NCBI RefSeq assembly: GCF_019334305.1
Contig: NZ_JAHWGH010000022.1
Coordinates: 1 to 58,267, forward strand
DNA: 58,267 bases
Direction: 5' to 3'
DNA from: Rossellomorea orangium
GTDB taxonomy: Bacteria; Bacillota; Bacilli; Bacillales; Bacillaceae_B
The notes below the pieces were generated by a model. The model was given only the letters and a program-made list of their open reading frames with translations. It was not told the origin of the DNA and searched no databases. Shown piece by piece: positions 56,525 to 58,267 of the stretch. How positions within the stretch are numbered: position 1 is the stretch's first letter; each line of letters starts with the position of its first letter. A program made the translations under genes and the position numbers.

Positions 56525-56600
56525 TCATCCTAGTGAATAGTAACCGATATTGTGGTGACCCAAAAGGTGTATATATGAGCATCTGGTCATCACTTTTTTT
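56525..56600 (+). ncRNA. Candidate ~75-nt small RNA or attenuator
   Basis: The transcript predicted from the 56490 promoter would end at a hairpin, GTGGTGACC (56552-56560) with GGTCATCAC (56585-56593), containing an inner AGGTG/CATCT pairing, and then T7. There is no ORF. It may instead be a premature terminator controlling yqgU, 92 bp downstream. The call is inference from the promoter-terminator pair alone. Confidence 0.4.
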
Positions 56601-56692
56601 GAATTTTTGTAATGTTTTTTTAATATTTTTGAAACATTTTTGCTTTAAAAACGTACTAATTAATATGAAATAAAATGGGAGGGGGGAAGAGG

Positions 56693-57799
56693 ATGAAGAA
56701 GAAAAAATTAAGCTTGATCATGCTCATGATGTTGTGCATATTGTGGTTGCCGGCATGTCAGTCAGACGAGACGCAAACCCCCCCCTCAGAAAAAGTGAGT
56801 GCTGAGAAGAAAGAATTGATGGCCAACCACCTTCCTGTCGATGGATTTATTGAAAATGTGGGCTGGCTGTCTAACTCTGAAATTCTGAGTGTGAAAGATG
56901 AGGGGGGTGTCACCTCCTTCTTTATCTACAACTTATATGATGGCACCAGTAAAAAAATCTATGAAGTGAACTCCTCATATGTCACTGCAAGCATTTCACC
57001 GGATATGAAAAAAATATTCATCCATTCGTCCCCTGCTTCATATTCAGCGCAGGTGACCATAATAGATGCAACGGGAGAGATCCAATTTCAAAAGGATGTA
57101 CCTTCCTATGAATTGACTCATTCATGGAATCAATTCAGCGAGGATGTTTTGTTAATGACAAGTTTCAGCGAAGATTGGAGCTTTCAGGTTTTTGAAATAA
57201 ACCTGGAGAATAAGACAATGAATCCCATCGAAGTGGAGCAGCCATTTGTTCAGTGGCAATCAGAATCCTCCATCCTTTTTCAAGATTGGAGTTCGAATGA
57301 GCTGAGTGTATCAGCACCGCTGATTTCTCAAAATATCCTCAATAATGAAAAGAAAATGATTGTGGAGGATAGTGTTCACTTCAATCAGTTCGATGATTCT
57401 CTATTATCAGTTCATTCAGGTGAAGATCGGATGCCGTTCACATATCAGTTCATTGATACCAATGGAGAAATTCAATCTGAATTTACAGTAGAACTATTGA
57501 GCCGTTACTCTGATTGGTTAATTCCTTATTATGATATGATAGAAAAGGATGGTCGCTTGATTACGTTCGTTGCAAACGAGCCAGGCTCTTTTGATACGTA
57601 CACAGGGACGTTTTCTTTAAAGAGCTGGGATACGGTTTCAGGTAAGGAGAACGTGTTATTTGAAGATCTCCCTTTAGAACCCATTCAATGCTCCCCTGAT
57701 GGAGGGTTTTGTTTATACGGAAACCAGTTAGAAAAAGTAATCGATCTCAAGAAACCGAACATCATTCAACTACTAAAAGAAGAAGGAGCAGATAGTTAA
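56693..57799 (+). CDS. yqgU: YqgU-like lipoprotein
   Basis: 368 residues with a lipoprotein signal (MKKKKLSLIMLMMLCIL...LPAC; lipidated Cys near residue 21). The rest looks like a beta-propeller: repeated segments such as FIENVGWLSNSEILSV, YVTASISPDMKKIFIHSS and SWNQFSEDVLLMTSFSED. Function unknown. ATG 56693 follows GGGAGGGGGAAGAGG. The stop overlaps the yqgV start by one base. Confidence 0.86.
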   Translation: MKKKKLSLIMLMMLCILWLPACQSDETQTPPSEKVSAEKKELMANHLPVDGFIENVGWLSNSEILSVKDEGGVTSFFIYNLYDGTSKKIYEVNSSYVTASISPDMKKIFIHSSPASYSAQVTIIDATGEIQFQKDVPSYELTHSWNQFSEDVLLMTSFSEDWSFQVFEINLENKTMNPIEVEQPFVQWQSESSILFQDWSSNELSVSAPLISQNILNNEKKMIVEDSVHFNQFDDSLLSVHSGEDRMPFTYQFIDTNGEIQSEFTVELLSRYSDWLIPYYDMIEKDGRLITFVANEPGSFDTYTGTFSLKSWDTVSGKENVLFEDLPLEPIQCSPDGGFCLYGNQLEKVIDLKKPNIIQLLKEEGADS

Positions 57800-58113
57800 T
57801 GGCGATTGTCGATGTAACAGTTATACCAATTGGAACGGAATCACCCAGTGTAAGTTCATATGTGGCGGACCTGCAAAAGATTCTGAAGGGATATGAGGAG
57901 GAAGGGGAAATTCGTTTTCAGCTTACTCCCATGAATACGATCATAGAAGGGGAACTTCCTATTCTTTTTCAAGTGATACAAGATATTCATGAGTCACCAT
58001 TCCAACACGGGATCCAGCGTGTGGCAACCAATATCAGAATTGATGACCGCAGGGATAAAAAAACGACTATGGAAGGGAAACTGTCTTCCATTCAGCGTCA
58101 ATTAGAAAAGTAA
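57799..58113 (+). CDS. yqgV: Thiamine-binding protein (YqgV/MTH1187 family, UPF0045)
   Basis: 104 residues. Family marks: VDVTVIPIGTESPSVSSYVADLQKIL, FQLTPMNTIIEGELPILFQVIQDIHE and HGIQRVATNIRIDDRRDK. B. subtilis YqgV-type proteins bind thiamine; their precise role is unclear. The TAATG junction shows coupling with yqgU. Confidence 0.92.
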   Translation: MAIVDVTVIPIGTESPSVSSYVADLQKILKGYEEEGEIRFQLTPMNTIIEGELPILFQVIQDIHESPFQHGIQRVATNIRIDDRRDKKTTMEGKLSSIQRQLEK

Positions 58114-58119
58114 AATGGC

Positions 58120-58160
58120 AAAAAGAGTGGGCATTCGCTAATTGAATGCCCACTCTTTTT
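58120..58160 (+). terminator. Terminator of yqgU-yqgV
   Basis: A perfect 17-bp stem, AAAAAGAGTGGGCATTC with its complement, seven loop bases, and T5. Confidence 0.95.
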
Positions 58161-58194
58161 AATTGGTTGTTTTCGTAAATATTGTTGCTTTTGG

Positions 58195-58267
58195 ATGTAG
58201 CGAGTGGCGGTTGATTTCCGCTACAGGTGCTCGCTTTCCGCGGGGCTGGCGGTGAGCCTCCTCGGCT
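58195..58267. repeat. Partial interspersed repeat at window end
   Basis: GATGTAGCGAGTGGCGG, CGCTTTCCGCGGGG and GGCGGTGAGCCTCCTCGG are of the GC-rich type found scattered in Bacillaceae genomes. The core resembles that of the element at 17697-18010. The copy is cut by the window edge. Confidence 0.6.

Noticed and set aside
1..58267. Prophage, insertion sequence or tRNA genes
   Set aside because: No integrase, transposase or phage structural proteins and no cloverleaf sequences were found by reading both strands.

Overview
The window looks like a chromosomal segment of a low-to-moderate GC, endospore-forming member of the Bacillaceae (Bacillus sensu lato, perhaps a Rossellomorea-like lineage). 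The reasons are Bacillus-type Shine-Dalgarno sequences, a glyQS T-box leader, a PhoP box and a Zur box of Bacillus type, a GerA/SpoVAF-type germination gene, and a gene order that follows the B. subtilis yqxD-dnaG-sigA ... yqfN-yqfZ ... yqgA-yqgV region very closely. I see no tRNA, rRNA, prophage, insertion sequence or CRISPR array.

Layout. 1-306: covarying hairpin repeats downstream of glyS. 307-2768: glycyl-tRNA synthetase with its T-box (minus), then ccpN-ppsR, the gluconeogenesis control pair. 3897-7393: yqxD-dnaG-sigA, the macromolecular synthesis operon. 7515-9363: a small membrane protein and an acyl-CoA dehydrogenase, apparently inserted relative to B. subtilis. 9623-16696: cccA, trmK-yqfO, ispH (minus), yqfQ (minus), cshB, nfo, yqfT (minus). 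16787-20183: a YitT-family protein, a 314-bp interspersed repeat, then znuC-znuB-zur behind a Zur box. 20288-25568: DUF1499, yqfW, yqfX, ispG, a LysM protein, an MFS exporter and DUF1189. 25813-30125: a Na/Pi cotransporter, yqgC, sodA and yqgE. 30308-37931: pbpA and the pstS-C-A-B-B-phoU high-affinity phosphate operon behind a four-repeat Pho box. 38101-39861: a chemoreceptor.

39908-45198 is the accessory part and the most interesting region. A membrane-anchored coiled-coil protein with a possible C-terminal HTH is divergent from a four-gene overlapping operon. That operon encodes an HTH-DUF4912 protein, a fusion of a GH57/DUF1957-like domain with a GT4 glycosyltransferase, a sugar-1-phosphate nucleotidyltransferase with an extra C-terminal domain, and an unrecognised protein. 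I read this as an uncharacterised glycan-synthesis locus. The GH57-like part has Gln where the catalytic nucleophile Glu is expected.

45256-58113 returns to the conserved order: rpmG, yqgN, a DUF92 gene, yqgO and gluP; then two accessory genes (an anchored protein on the minus strand and a GerA/SpoVAF-like protein); then yqgQ-glcK, a lipoteichoic acid synthase-like gene, yqgT, yqgU and yqgV. A promoter-plus-terminator unit without a gene (about 56490-56600) may be a small RNA or a leader attenuator. The window ends inside another Bacillus-type interspersed repeat.

Two conserved genes, ccpN and yqxD, have no ATG, GTG or TTG codon before their conserved N-termini. Each has a good Shine-Dalgarno exactly 9 nt before an ATC or ATA codon, so both probably use non-canonical starts. 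Gene calls rest on reading motifs and synteny by eye; no database search was run.
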